The position numbers and the translations under genes were made by a program. Shown piece after piece: positions 47,877 to 56,422 of a stretch of DNA of 64,000 nt (its first letter is position 1; every line of letters starts with the position of its first letter). This stretch comes from VAYN01 sp963702075 (lineage in GTDB: Bacteria; Actinomycetota; Thermoleophilia; Solirubrobacterales; 70-9). The DNA lies in contig OY969703.1 in the NCBI GenBank assembly GCA_963702075.1, positions 1,860,001-1,924,000 of the forward strand, in the 5' to 3' direction. Under the pieces are notes generated by a model that was given only the letters and a program-made list of their open reading frames with translations, was not told where the DNA came from and did not search any database.

Positions 47877-49402
47877 CAGTAGAGCTCTTCCACGGCTGCC
47901 CGGACCTTAGCCGGGTCGACCAGCTGACCGGTGCGGGGCTGCCCCGGCTCGGAGAGGAGGACGAAGCCGACCCCGGCGGCAGTCCGCTTCTTGTCGCGCT
48001 GCAGGGCGTCGAGAACGTCCTCGATCGCGATCGCGGGGTCGAGCCGAACCGGGAGCCCGTGGCGACTGAGGATCGCCTCGCATTCGTCGCGAAGCTCTGG
48101 TGCCTCGGAGAGGCGCAGCGCTGCCAGCAGCCCGATCGAGATCGCCTCGCCGTGGCGGTAGCGGCTGTAGTTGCTCGCCGCCTCGATCGCGTGGCCGACC
48201 GTGTGGCCGAGGTTGAGAACGTTGCGCAGGCCCGCGTCGCGCTCGTCGGCGGCGACGACCGTGCACTTGTAGCGGGCGCAGGCGAAGACGACGTCGGCGA
48301 GGTCGTCGGGGTCGAGCTGCTCGATCGCCCGCACCCGCTCCCAGAGCGGGCCGCCGGCCAGCAGCCCCGTCTTCAGCGCCTCGACGAACCCCGCAGCCAT
48401 CTCCTGAGGCGGCAGCGTCCGCAACGTCGCGGTATCGACGAGGACGCCGGCCGGGAGCTGGTAGGCACCGGCGTAGTTCTTGCCCTCCGGCAGGTCGACG
48501 CCGGTCTTGCCGCCGTAGGCGGAGTCGACCTGGGCGACCAGCGTCGTCGGCACGTGCACGACCGGGACGCCGCGTTGGAAGAGGTGGGCGCAGAAGCCGG
48601 CTAGGTCGCCGACGACGCCGCCGCCGAGGGCGACGACGTGGTCTTCGCGGCTCATCCCGGCCTGGGCAAGCTCACGCAGGACGTCCTCGGCCCAGCCCAT
48701 CGTCTTCGCCCCCTCCCCTGGTTCGACCTCGATCGCCCCCGCCAGCGGCCCGATCTTCCCGGCGAAGAGCGGCGCCACGTCGCGGTCGCTGATGCAGTAG
48801 CGGCGGCCTTCCAGCGGCCACCAGTCGCGGTCGAGGATGCCGGCGCCGACGAGGATCGGATAGTCGCCGGACTGGCTCGAGGCCCAGAGCAGCTTCGTCC
48901 CCTCCGGCATCTCGGGCAGCGCCTGGATCGCCGGCAGCGCTCGCCCGACCACGTCCAGATCGCGCGTTGGCACCACCGCGTCGGCGAGTGCTTCGTAGAG
49001 CGGCAGCCGTTTGGCGAGGAGGCGGGCGACGTCGGCTTCGCTCGTCGCCAGGGGGCGGTCGGTGTCTTGAATCCGCCGCCAGGCCTCCGGCGCGTCGATC
49101 TCCAGGAAGACGACGATGTGGCGGGCGAGCGCCGCGCGGATCCGCTCGGAGAGGACGCTGCCGCCGCCGAGGGCGATCGCGCCGCCGTCGGCCTGCTCTA
49201 GCAGCGCCCCGACGACTTCTGCCTCGCGGGCGCGGAAGGCATCTTCCCCGTCCTCTTCGAACGCCTGCCGGATCGGCTTGCCGAGCTCGCGCTCCATCAG
49301 CTCGTCGACCTCGACCGTTTCCAGCCCCAACTCACGGGCGGCGGCGAGGGCGGTCGACTTTCCCGCCCCCATGAAGCCGATGAAGACGATCGCCGGCTTC
49401 AC
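47876..49402 (-). CDS. aroKB: Shikimate kinase / 3-dehydroquinate synthase fusion
   Basis: A 508-residue fusion of two shikimate-pathway enzymes. Residues about 1-165 are AroK: P-loop GFMGAGKS (9-16), the shikimate-binding FRAREAEV, and GGGSVLS. Residues about 170-508 are AroB: NAD-binding GGGVVGDLAGFCAH, VHVPTTLVAQVDSAYGGKTG, and the zinc ligands in FVEALKTG, LGHTVGHAIEA and YRHGEAISIG. In most actinobacteria these are adjacent separate genes, so this is a simple fusion of neighbours. Both active sites look complete. Confidence 0.95.
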   Translation of the reverse strand: MKPAIVFIGFMGAGKSTALAAARELGLETVEVDELMERELGKPIRQAFEEDGEDAFRAREAEVVGALLEQADGGAIALGGGSVLSERIRAALARHIVVFLEIDAPEAWRRIQDTDRPLATSEADVARLLAKRLPLYEALADAVVPTRDLDVVGRALPAIQALPEMPEGTKLLWASSQSGDYPILVGAGILDRDWWPLEGRRYCISDRDVAPLFAGKIGPLAGAIEVEPGEGAKTMGWAEDVLRELAQAGMSREDHVVALGGGVVGDLAGFCAHLFQRGVPVVHVPTTLVAQVDSAYGGKTGVDLPEGKNYAGAYQLPAGVLVDTATLRTLPPQEMAAGFVEALKTGLLAGGPLWERVRAIEQLDPDDLADVVFACARYKCTVVAADERDAGLRNVLNLGHTVGHAIEAASNYSRYRHGEAISIGLLAALRLSEAPELRDECEAILSRHGLPVRLDPAIAIEDVLDALQRDKKRTAAGVGFVLLSEPGQPRTGQLVDPAKVRAAVEELY

Positions 49403-49417
49403 CGGCCTAACCCCTTC

Positions 49418-50587
49418 TCATTTGCGCTGGTCGATGCGCTGCTTGTACGCGTCGATCGCGGCGACCACGTCGTCGATGTGGTCGCCGCCGAACTTCTCGC
49501 GGTAGGCGCGGGCCAGGGTCAGCGCCACCATCGCCTCGCCCACCACCCCTGCGGCCGGAACGACCGAGGAATCGGTGCGCTCGCGCAGCGCCTGCGCCGG
49601 CTGCTTGGTCTCGGTGTCGACCGAACGCAGCGGCTTGGTCAGGGTCGAGATCGGCTTCACCGCCGCCCGCACCGAGAGTGGCTGGCCGTTGGTCATCCCG
49701 CCCTCGAGGCCGCCGGCATGGTTGGTTTCGCGGAAGTACCCGTCCTTCTCCGACCAGAAGATCTCGTCGTGGGCCTCCGAGCCGGGCCGCCCGGCGACGT
49801 CCCAGGCTTCGCCGATCGAGACGCCCTTGATCGACTGGATCGAGGCGACGGCGCCGGCGAGGCGGCCGTCGAGCCGGTCTTCCCAGGAGATGTGGGAGCC
49901 GATCCCAGGAACGAGGCCGAAGACAAGCACCTCGAAGGTCCCGCCGAGGCTCTCGTTTGCCTTGCGCAGGCGGTTGATCTCCTCGACCATCGCCTTGCTC
50001 GCCTCGGGATCGAGGCAACGGACGGGGTCGTCGTCGACGCCCGCGAAGTCCTCCGGCTTCAGGTCGGTGCGCTCGGCCGCTTTCACCGAGGCGATCTGCA
50101 GGACGTGGCTGTGGATCTCGACCCCGAGTCGGGCGAGGAAGGCGCGGGCGATCGTGCCGGCGGCAACGCGGGCGGCGGTCTCTCGGGCGCTGGCCCGCTC
50201 GAGGATGTTGCGGATGTCCGCGTGACCGTATTTCTGGGCGCCGACCAGGTCGGCGTGGCCCGGCCGCGGCAGGTGCACCTCGTCGGGGGAGAAACCCTCG
50301 ACCGGCCAGGGGTTCATCCGCTCCTCCCAGTTGGCGTAATCGCGGTTGGCGACCAGCAGCGCGATCGGGCTGCCGAGCGTGCGGCCGTGGCGTACCCCGG
50401 AGCGGACCTCGACGGTGTCGGTCTCGATCTTCATCCTCCCGCCCCGGCCGTGGCCGAGCTGGCGCCGCGCCATGTCTTGGTCCAGCGCCTCGCGGTCGAG
50501 CTCGAGGCCGGCCGGCAGGCCCTCGACGATCGCCACGAGCCCGGGCCCGTGCGACTCGCCCGCGGTGGTGAAACGGAACGTCGTCAT
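49418..50587 (-). CDS. aroC: Chorismate synthase
   Basis: Last step to chorismate; needs reduced FMN. 389 residues. Family signatures: GESHGPGLVAIVEGLPAG at the start, RRQLGHGRGGRMKIETD, GHADIRNILERASARETAARV, and the third signature RSVDTETKQPAQALRERTD. Actinobacterial length. It follows aroE by 10 bases. Confidence 0.97.
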   Translation of the reverse strand: MTTFRFTTAGESHGPGLVAIVEGLPAGLELDREALDQDMARRQLGHGRGGRMKIETDTVEVRSGVRHGRTLGSPIALLVANRDYANWEERMNPWPVEGFSPDEVHLPRPGHADLVGAQKYGHADIRNILERASARETAARVAAGTIARAFLARLGVEIHSHVLQIASVKAAERTDLKPEDFAGVDDDPVRCLDPEASKAMVEEINRLRKANESLGGTFEVLVFGLVPGIGSHISWEDRLDGRLAGAVASIQSIKGVSIGEAWDVAGRPGSEAHDEIFWSEKDGYFRETNHAGGLEGGMTNGQPLSVRAAVKPISTLTKPLRSVDTETKQPAQALRERTDSSVVPAAGVVGEAMVALTLARAYREKFGGDHIDDVVAAIDAYKQRIDQRK

Positions 50588-50597
50588 CGCGTCAAGG

Positions 50598-51389
50598 CTA
50601 TCGGCGTGCTGCCGCCCGACGCATCACGTCGAGATCTGGCTCGCGGCTGGTCCAGATTTCGAGCGAGCGAGCGCCCTGTTGGACGAGGATCTCGAGCCCG
50701 TCGACGGATTCCGCGTGGGCCTTCTCGGCCGCCTCCAGCAGCAGGCTACGCCGCTCGCCGTAGACCATGTCGACGACCGTCTGCCCGGTGGCGAAGAGGT
50801 CCGGCTCCAGCGGCAGGTGCTCGAAGGGATCCTCCCCCCTCAAACCGGCCGCGCTGGTGTTGACGAGGATCTCGTAGCGGTCTTGCCGGGGATCGGTCAC
50901 CGCCGCCCCGCCCAGCTCGGCGCAGAGCGCCGCCGCTTTCTCGGGAGTGCGGTTCCAGACCTCGACCTCGGCACCTTCCCAGCGCAGCGCCCAGACCGCC
51001 GCCCGCGCCGCCCCCCCGGCGCCGAGCACCAGCACGTGACGACCGCGGGGCGTGATCGGCAGCGCCGCCAGCAGGCCGTCGGCGTCGGTGTTGTGGGCCT
51101 CGATCCCCGCCTCGGTGAAGACGAGCGTGTTGGCGGCGCCGATCTGCTGCGAAGCTTCGCTCGCCTCGTCGGCCAGGGCCAGCGCCGCCTGCTTGTGGGG
51201 AACGGTGACGTTGGCGCCGACGAAGCCGCCCGCCCCCATCTCCCTCACCTTCGCCTGAAAGTTCTCGGGCGCGACCTCGATCGCCTCGTACTCCCAGTCC
51301 CACAGCTCCAGCGCCCCCAGCGCCGCGTTCTGCATCGCCGGCGAGCGCGAGTGCGAGACCGGGTGACCGAGCACCGCCAGCCGTGGCAT
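50598..51389 (-). CDS. aroE: Shikimate dehydrogenase
   Basis: NADP-dependent reduction of 3-dehydroshikimate. 263 residues from the ATG at 51389 (5 bases after the mltG stop); a GTG at 51404 would overlap mltG and is the alternative. Shikimate site: GHPVSHSRSPAMQNAA and NVTVPHKQAAL (catalytic Lys); NTDADG Asp; nucleotide-binding VLGAGGAARAAVWAL and WNRTPEKA (NADP-type). All key residues are present. Confidence 0.94.
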   Translation of the reverse strand: MPRLAVLGHPVSHSRSPAMQNAALGALELWDWEYEAIEVAPENFQAKVREMGAGGFVGANVTVPHKQAALALADEASEASQQIGAANTLVFTEAGIEAHNTDADGLLAALPITPRGRHVLVLGAGGAARAAVWALRWEGAEVEVWNRTPEKAAALCAELGGAAVTDPRQDRYEILVNTSAAGLRGEDPFEHLPLEPDLFATGQTVVDMVYGERRSLLLEAAEKAHAESVDGLEILVQQGARSLEIWTSREPDLDVMRRAAARR

Positions 51390-51393
51390 CGCC

Positions 51394-52893
51394 TCATTCA
51401 CCACTTGCTTCGGCGCAGTTGGTCGGCGAGTTGCCGCCGGCCGCTTCCCGGGCCGAGTTGTACTTGTTCACCGCAGCTTCGAATTCGGCTTCGGTCTTGG
51501 CGAAGGTGAGCTTGCCGCAGGCGCCCGGCGTGGTCACGTAGAAGAGGTAGTCGGTCTTCGCCGGGTGCGCCGCCGCCTCGATCGCTTCGATCCCGGGGCT
51601 GTCGATCGGGCCCGGCGGCAGGCCGGCGTTGGTGCGGCTGTTGTAGGGCGAGTCGATCGCCAGTTCGGATTCGGTCAGCGGCTTCGTGTAGTTGCCGGTG
51701 GCGAAGCGGATCGTCGAGTCGATCCCCAGCGGCATTCCTTCGTGGAGGCGGTTGTAGATGACCGAGGCGACGAGCTTGCGCTGGCTCGCCGCGGCGACCT
51801 CGCGTTCGATCATCGAGGCGATAGTGAGCACGTCGTAGGTCGTCAGGTTCTTCGACTTCGCGTACTTCATATCCACGCCCTTGATCCGCTGCTTGAAGTC
51901 CTGCAGCTGCAGCTGGACGAGGTCGGCGACCGGCGTGTCGGGCTTCAGTTCGAAGGTGTCGGGGAAGAGGAATCCCTCGAGGTCCTTGGCCCCCTTGCCG
52001 CCGTACTTGGCCGGGTTGAGGAACTTGGACTTCACCGTCGCCTTCGTGTAGCTGCCGGCAACGCCGTCTTCTTCGACCAGCTGCGCCGCCTGCGGGCGGC
52101 TGTACCCCTCGGGGATCGTCACCGTCAGCGTCCGCTTCACCGGCGGCGTCGAGAGCGCGTCGAGCGCGGCCGCGTAGCTCATCCCGTGGGCGAGGGTGAA
52201 GCGGCCGGAGTAGAGGTTGCCGCTCTTGCCTTCGAGCCGGGTGCGGATCTGGAAGAAGGTGGAGTCGTCGATCACGCCCTTTTCGTCCAGCAGGTCGCCG
52301 ATTTCACTGACGCTCGCGCCCTTCGGGATCGTCACCGCAACCCGCCCGCTGCCGGTGCTGTGGAAGGGCTGGAAGAGCTCGAAGAGGAACCAAGCGACAA
52401 AGAGGAGAGCGAGGACGGCGAAGATCCGGAAGGGATGGCGGGCGATCGCCCCGAGCGCGCCGCTGCGGCGGCGGGGGCCTTCGTCGTCGGGCCGGCGCCC
52501 GTTGCGGGCTGCACCGGCCATCGCCGGGTCCCCCTCGTCGTGGTAGTCGGACTCAGTGACGGTCGGCGCAGCAACGGGCTCGGGCTCGGGGTCCTCGTCC
52601 CAGAACTCCTGCTCGGGCGTCCGCGGCGGCAAAGGCGGCTCTTCCGCCGGGGGCGGTGGCGGCGGTGGAGGAGGATCCGCCTTCGGCGCTGAACGGTCGG
52701 CCTCGGGCGGCTTCGGCGGCGGAGGCGCTGCCTTCTTTTCCTCGGCAGCGGCCTGCTTCTCGGCCCGCTGGCGCTCCTTCTCTTCGCGCTGTCTGCGCTT
52801 CTCCTCGCGCTCGCGGCGCCGCGCCTCGCGCTCGCGGGCGGCGGGATCGTCGGGGTCCGCGAATGGGTCCCCGGTCAGCCAGTCGTCGCTCAT
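51394..52893 (-). CDS. mltG: Endolytic transglycosylase MltG (YceG-like)
   Basis: Cuts nascent peptidoglycan to set glycan length. 499 residues from the ATG at 52893, which overlaps the ruvX stop (ATGA). A long cytosolic N-terminus (about 1-150) is an Arg/Glu coiled-coil-like stretch followed by a proline-rich part (PPPPPPPPPAEEPPLPP) and an acidic segment; then a membrane anchor (about 158-178). The outside part has a LysM-like region and the YceG catalytic domain with EGFLFPDTF, SMIEREV (catalytic Glu) and YNSRTNAGLPPGPI. The N-terminal extension is typical of actinobacteria. Confidence 0.95.
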   Translation of the reverse strand: MSDDWLTGDPFADPDDPAAREREARRREREEKRRQREEKERQRAEKQAAAEEKKAAPPPPKPPEADRSAPKADPPPPPPPPPAEEPPLPPRTPEQEFWDEDPEPEPVAAPTVTESDYHDEGDPAMAGAARNGRRPDDEGPRRRSGALGAIARHPFRIFAVLALLFVAWFLFELFQPFHSTGSGRVAVTIPKGASVSEIGDLLDEKGVIDDSTFFQIRTRLEGKSGNLYSGRFTLAHGMSYAAALDALSTPPVKRTLTVTIPEGYSRPQAAQLVEEDGVAGSYTKATVKSKFLNPAKYGGKGAKDLEGFLFPDTFELKPDTPVADLVQLQLQDFKQRIKGVDMKYAKSKNLTTYDVLTIASMIEREVAAASQRKLVASVIYNRLHEGMPLGIDSTIRFATGNYTKPLTESELAIDSPYNSRTNAGLPPGPIDSPGIEAIEAAAHPAKTDYLFYVTTPGACGKLTFAKTEAEFEAAVNKYNSAREAAGGNSPTNCAEASGE

Positions 52894-53270
52894 CCCCTGC
52901 TCTCCAGGTAGCTCTCGAGCAGGTGCGCTGCGGCGAGCGAGTCGCGGGCCGCGGTGGCGCCGCCGCGACGGCTGGCGTCGGCCATGCGGCTGGTCAGGCG
53001 CTCGTCGTAGGTCTCGACCGGGATCGAGAGCATCGCTTCCAGTTCGTGGGCAAAGCTGCGGGCGAGGCCGGCCTGGCTGCCCTCCTCCCCGCTCAGGTGC
53101 ACGGGTAGCCCGACGACCACGCATTCGACCCCGTGCTCGTCGACCAGCTCGGCGACGGCGCGCGCCTCCGGCGGTTCGATCACCGGTAGCGGCGTCGCCA
53201 GGGTGCCGCTCGGGTCCGAGAGCGCGCAGCCGATGCGGACGGTGCCGTGGTCGAGGGCGAGCACCCGCAT
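52890..53270 (-). CDS. ruvX: RuvX/YqgF Holliday-junction resolvase-like protein
   Basis: 126 residues with an RNase H-like fold. LALDHGTVRIGCALSD carries the first catalytic Asp, VVVGLPVHLSGEEGSQ the middle strand and YDERLTSRMAD the second acidic site. Proteins of this family process rRNA or resolve junctions. It sits 4 bases after alaS and overlaps mltG, a conserved trio in actinobacteria. Confidence 0.92.
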   Translation of the reverse strand: MRVLALDHGTVRIGCALSDPSGTLATPLPVIEPPEARAVAELVDEHGVECVVVGLPVHLSGEEGSQAGLARSFAHELEAMLSIPVETYDERLTSRMADASRRGGATAARDSLAAAHLLESYLESRG

Positions 53271-53274
53271 GCCC

Positions 53275-55905
53275 TCAGCCGAGCTCCCGCTCGATCGCCG
53301 CCCGCGCCGCCGCCAGCGCCTCCTCCAGCTTTGAGGGGTCCTTGCCGCCCGCCTGGGCCATGTCGTCGCGACCGCCGCCACCGCCGCCGACGATCGGGGC
53401 GATCTCACGGATGATCGAGCCGGCGGAGAGGCCGCGCTCGACCGCGTCCTTGGAGACGAGAGCGACCAGCCCCGCTTTCGAGTTGAAGGCACTGCCGAGC
53501 ACGACGGCCGACGGCTGGCCGATCTTCGACTGGATCCGGTTGGCGAGGTCGAGGAGCTGTTTCGGGTTCGCCTGCAGGCTCTCTTTGACGACCGCGACGA
53601 GGTACGCGCCCGGGTCGAGCGAGACGGCTCGTCCCGCCAGCTGATCGGCCTCGGCACCGAGCTGCTCGCGCTGCGCCTTCTCGGCCCCGGCGCCGGCCTC
53701 CTTCAGCTGCTCCGCCGCCCGTCGCGCCGCCGCGACCGGCTCCTGCGGGTTGCCCAGCAGCTCGCCGGCCTCGCGCAGCTGCGCCTCGCGCTCGCGGAAG
53801 AAGTCAATCGCGGCGGGTCCCGTGATCGCCTCGACCCGCCGCACGTTGGCGGCGCTGGAGCCCTCGGCGGCGATCTTGAAGATGCCGACCTCAGCGGTGT
53901 TGGCGACGTGGGTGCCGCCGCAGAGCTCGCGGGAGACCGCGTCGACCTCGACCACGCGCACCCACTCGCCGTATTTCTCGCCGAACAGGGCCATCGCGCC
54001 GAGCTTTTCGGCCTCGTCGCGGTTCATGTTCATCCAGCGCACCGGCCGGCTCGCCTTGATCCACTCGTTGACGCGGTCCTCGACGTCTCGCAGCTCCTCG
54101 GGCGAGAGCGCCTGGCCGTGGGTGAAGTCGAAGCGCAGCTTGTCCGGGCGGACGGCGGAGCCGGCCTGGCGGACGTGGGTGCCGAGGCGCTCGCGCAGCG
54201 CCGCATGCAGAAGGTGGGTGGCGGTGTGGTTGCGCATCGTCGCGAAGCGCGCCTCGTGGTCGACCTCGGCTTCGACGGCGACGCCCGGCTCGATCGCGGT
54301 CCCGGCCTCGACCTCGAGCGCCTGGTCTTCGCCGAGCCGGTAGACGTCGACGACTCGTGCCTCGGCGCCGTTCCAGCGCAGCACGCCCGAGTCGGCGACC
54401 TGCCCCCCGCCCTCGGCATAGAACGGGCTCTCCTCGAGCTTCACCAGCGCCTTGCCGTCGACCGGCTCGACCGCGGCGAGGCCGGTGGTCGTCCGCAGCG
54501 TCTCGTAGCCGACGAAACGGGTCGGCAGCGCCGCGGCGGCGAAGGCGGCGACGCGCTCGTGCGTGTTCTCGGAGCCGTGAGCGGTGGCGGCACCCATCCG
54601 CGCCCGCGCCCGCTGCTCCTCCATCAGCTCCTCGAAGCCCTGGTCGTCGACCGAGAGCCCGCGTTCGGCCAAGAGCTCCTTGGTCAGGTCGTAGGGGAAG
54701 CCGTAGGTGTCGTGCAACTTGAAGGCGTCGGCGGCGTCGATCCAGGACGTCCCCTCGCCCTTGGCCTCTGCAACCAGCCGCTCCAGCAGCTCGCTGCCGC
54801 GCTCCAGCGTGCGGCCGAAGCTCTCCTCCTCGTCGCCGACCCAGCGCTCGATCGTCCCTCGCTCGGCAACCAGCTCGGGATAGGCGTCGCCCATCAGCTC
54901 GATCGCCCGCGCGGCGAACTGACCTAACCAGGGGGCTTCGAGGCCGAGCGTGTTCCCCTGCTGGATCGCCCGGCGCATGATCCGGCGCAGGATGTAGCCG
55001 CGGTCCTCGTTGGAGGGGACGACGCCGTCGGCGATCAGGAAGGCGGCGCCGCGGCTGTGGTCGGCGACGATCCGCATCGCCCGGGTCACCGCGCCGCCCT
55101 CGTCGTAGCGGCGGCCGGAGAGCTCTTCGGCCAGCGCGATCAGCGGCCGGACGTGGTCGGTCTCGAAGACCGAGGGGACGTCCTGGAGGACCGCCGCCAT
55201 CCGGTCGAGGCCCATGCCGGTGTCGATGTTCTTCATCGGCAGCTCGGTCAGGGAGCCGTCCTCGGCGAGCTCGTAGCTCATGAAGACGTGGTTCCAGAAC
55301 TCGAGGAAGCGGTCGGTGTCGTCGCCCGGGCGCTCGCCCTCGGCGCCGAAGTCGGGGCCGCGATCGAGGTAGAGCTCCGAGCACGGACCGCAGGGGCCGG
55401 TCGGCCCGGCCTGCCAGAAGTTGTCCTCGCGGCCGAGGCGGACGATCCGCTCCTCCGGCACACCGGTCGCGCGCCAGATCTCGATCGCCTCCTCGTCAGG
55501 ACCCAGCCCGAGCTCCTCGTCGCCGCCGAAGACGGTCACCCAGATCCGCTCCGGGTCCATCCCGAATCCCTCGGTCGAGAGCTCCCAGCCCCAGGGGATC
55601 GACTCCGCCTTGAAGTAGTCGCCGAAGCTCCAGTTGCCGAGCATCTCGAAGAAGGTCATGTGGCGAGCGGTGTTGCCGACCTCTTCGATGTCGGTCGTGC
55701 GGAAGCATTTCTGCACGTCGGCGAGCCGCGGCGCCGGCGGTTTTTCCCGCCCCAGGAAGTAGGGCTTGAACGGCTGCATCCCAGCCGTGGTCAGCAAAAC
55801 CGAGGGATCGTGGGCCGACGGGACCAGCGAGGCGGAGGGGACGATCTTGTGTCCGCGCTCGGCGAAAAACTCCAGGTAGGTATCGCGGATCTCCTTCGCC
55901 CTCAT
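53275..55905 (-). CDS. alaS: Alanyl-tRNA synthetase
   Basis: 876 residues from the ATG at 55905. Class II catalytic core at about 1-250 (FFAERGHKIVPSASLVPSAHD, FRTTDIEEVGNTARH as motif 2, NIDTGMGLDRM as motif 3), a tRNA-recognition domain, an editing domain with zinc ligands HTATHLLHAAL and CGGTHVANT, and a C-terminal DHHA1 domain with a Gly-rich end (VGGGGGGRDDMAQAGG). Complete. The upstream frame is open but the residues are not family-like. Confidence 0.97.
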   Translation of the reverse strand: MRAKEIRDTYLEFFAERGHKIVPSASLVPSAHDPSVLLTTAGMQPFKPYFLGREKPPAPRLADVQKCFRTTDIEEVGNTARHMTFFEMLGNWSFGDYFKAESIPWGWELSTEGFGMDPERIWVTVFGGDEELGLGPDEEAIEIWRATGVPEERIVRLGREDNFWQAGPTGPCGPCSELYLDRGPDFGAEGERPGDDTDRFLEFWNHVFMSYELAEDGSLTELPMKNIDTGMGLDRMAAVLQDVPSVFETDHVRPLIALAEELSGRRYDEGGAVTRAMRIVADHSRGAAFLIADGVVPSNEDRGYILRRIMRRAIQQGNTLGLEAPWLGQFAARAIELMGDAYPELVAERGTIERWVGDEEESFGRTLERGSELLERLVAEAKGEGTSWIDAADAFKLHDTYGFPYDLTKELLAERGLSVDDQGFEELMEEQRARARMGAATAHGSENTHERVAAFAAAALPTRFVGYETLRTTTGLAAVEPVDGKALVKLEESPFYAEGGGQVADSGVLRWNGAEARVVDVYRLGEDQALEVEAGTAIEPGVAVEAEVDHEARFATMRNHTATHLLHAALRERLGTHVRQAGSAVRPDKLRFDFTHGQALSPEELRDVEDRVNEWIKASRPVRWMNMNRDEAEKLGAMALFGEKYGEWVRVVEVDAVSRELCGGTHVANTAEVGIFKIAAEGSSAANVRRVEAITGPAAIDFFREREAQLREAGELLGNPQEPVAAARRAAEQLKEAGAGAEKAQREQLGAEADQLAGRAVSLDPGAYLVAVVKESLQANPKQLLDLANRIQSKIGQPSAVVLGSAFNSKAGLVALVSKDAVERGLSAGSIIREIAPIVGGGGGGRDDMAQAGGKDPSKLEEALAAARAAIERELG

Positions 55906-56029
55906 GTTAGGAAGCCTAAATATTTGTTCGATTCGGGGCGGCGAGCACGAAACAACCTCCTTACATGCGGACGGGGGTCGCGTTCTAGAAGGACTCCACC
56001 AACCGACTCGTGGAAGGAGAGGCAACGAA

Positions 56030-56413
56030 ATGAAGCTCCGATCGAAGCTCGCGGCCGGCCTTGCAGTGCTGGCCTTGGGAGCAGTGCCGACCGTGGCGGG
56101 GGCCACCGGGCCGGAATACGCGCCGGAAAAGCCGCCCAAGACCCATGCCCCGAAGGGCCACGCCTACGGCTACTACTGCAAAGGCAAAAGCAAGAAGCAC
56201 GCCAAGGGCGAAAAGGGGACCGAATTCAGCCGCTGCGTGGCGACGCTGAAGCAGGCCGACAACCAGGACCTGACCCCGCAGCAGGCATGCAAAGCCGAAA
56301 GCAAGAAGCACGTCAAAGGCGAGCAGGGGACCGCCTACAGCCGCTGCGTCAAAGCCGTCGCACAGATGGAGAAGGACAAACAGTCCGAAGCGGCGACTTC
56401 AACCCAGTCGTAG
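56030..56413 (+). CDS. Small secreted protein with two CKxxSKKHxKGE repeats
   Basis: 127 residues with a Sec signal peptide (LAAGLAVLALGAVPTVAGA, cleavage near residue 24) and a strong ribosome site (GGAAGGAGAGG). The mature part is Lys-rich with two units of about 28 residues, CKGKSKKHAKGEKGTEFSRCV and CKAESKKHVKGEQGTAYSRCV; in each, the two cysteines probably bond. Glu is mostly GAA. It is divergent from alaS and convergent with the mnmA fusion (9 bases). No function known; possible roles are metal or polyanion binding at the cell surface. Confidence 0.8.
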   Translation: MKLRSKLAAGLAVLALGAVPTVAGATGPEYAPEKPPKTHAPKGHAYGYYCKGKSKKHAKGEKGTEFSRCVATLKQADNQDLTPQQACKAESKKHVKGEQGTAYSRCVKAVAQMEKDKQSEAATSTQS

Positions 56414-56422
56414 GGGGCTGAG

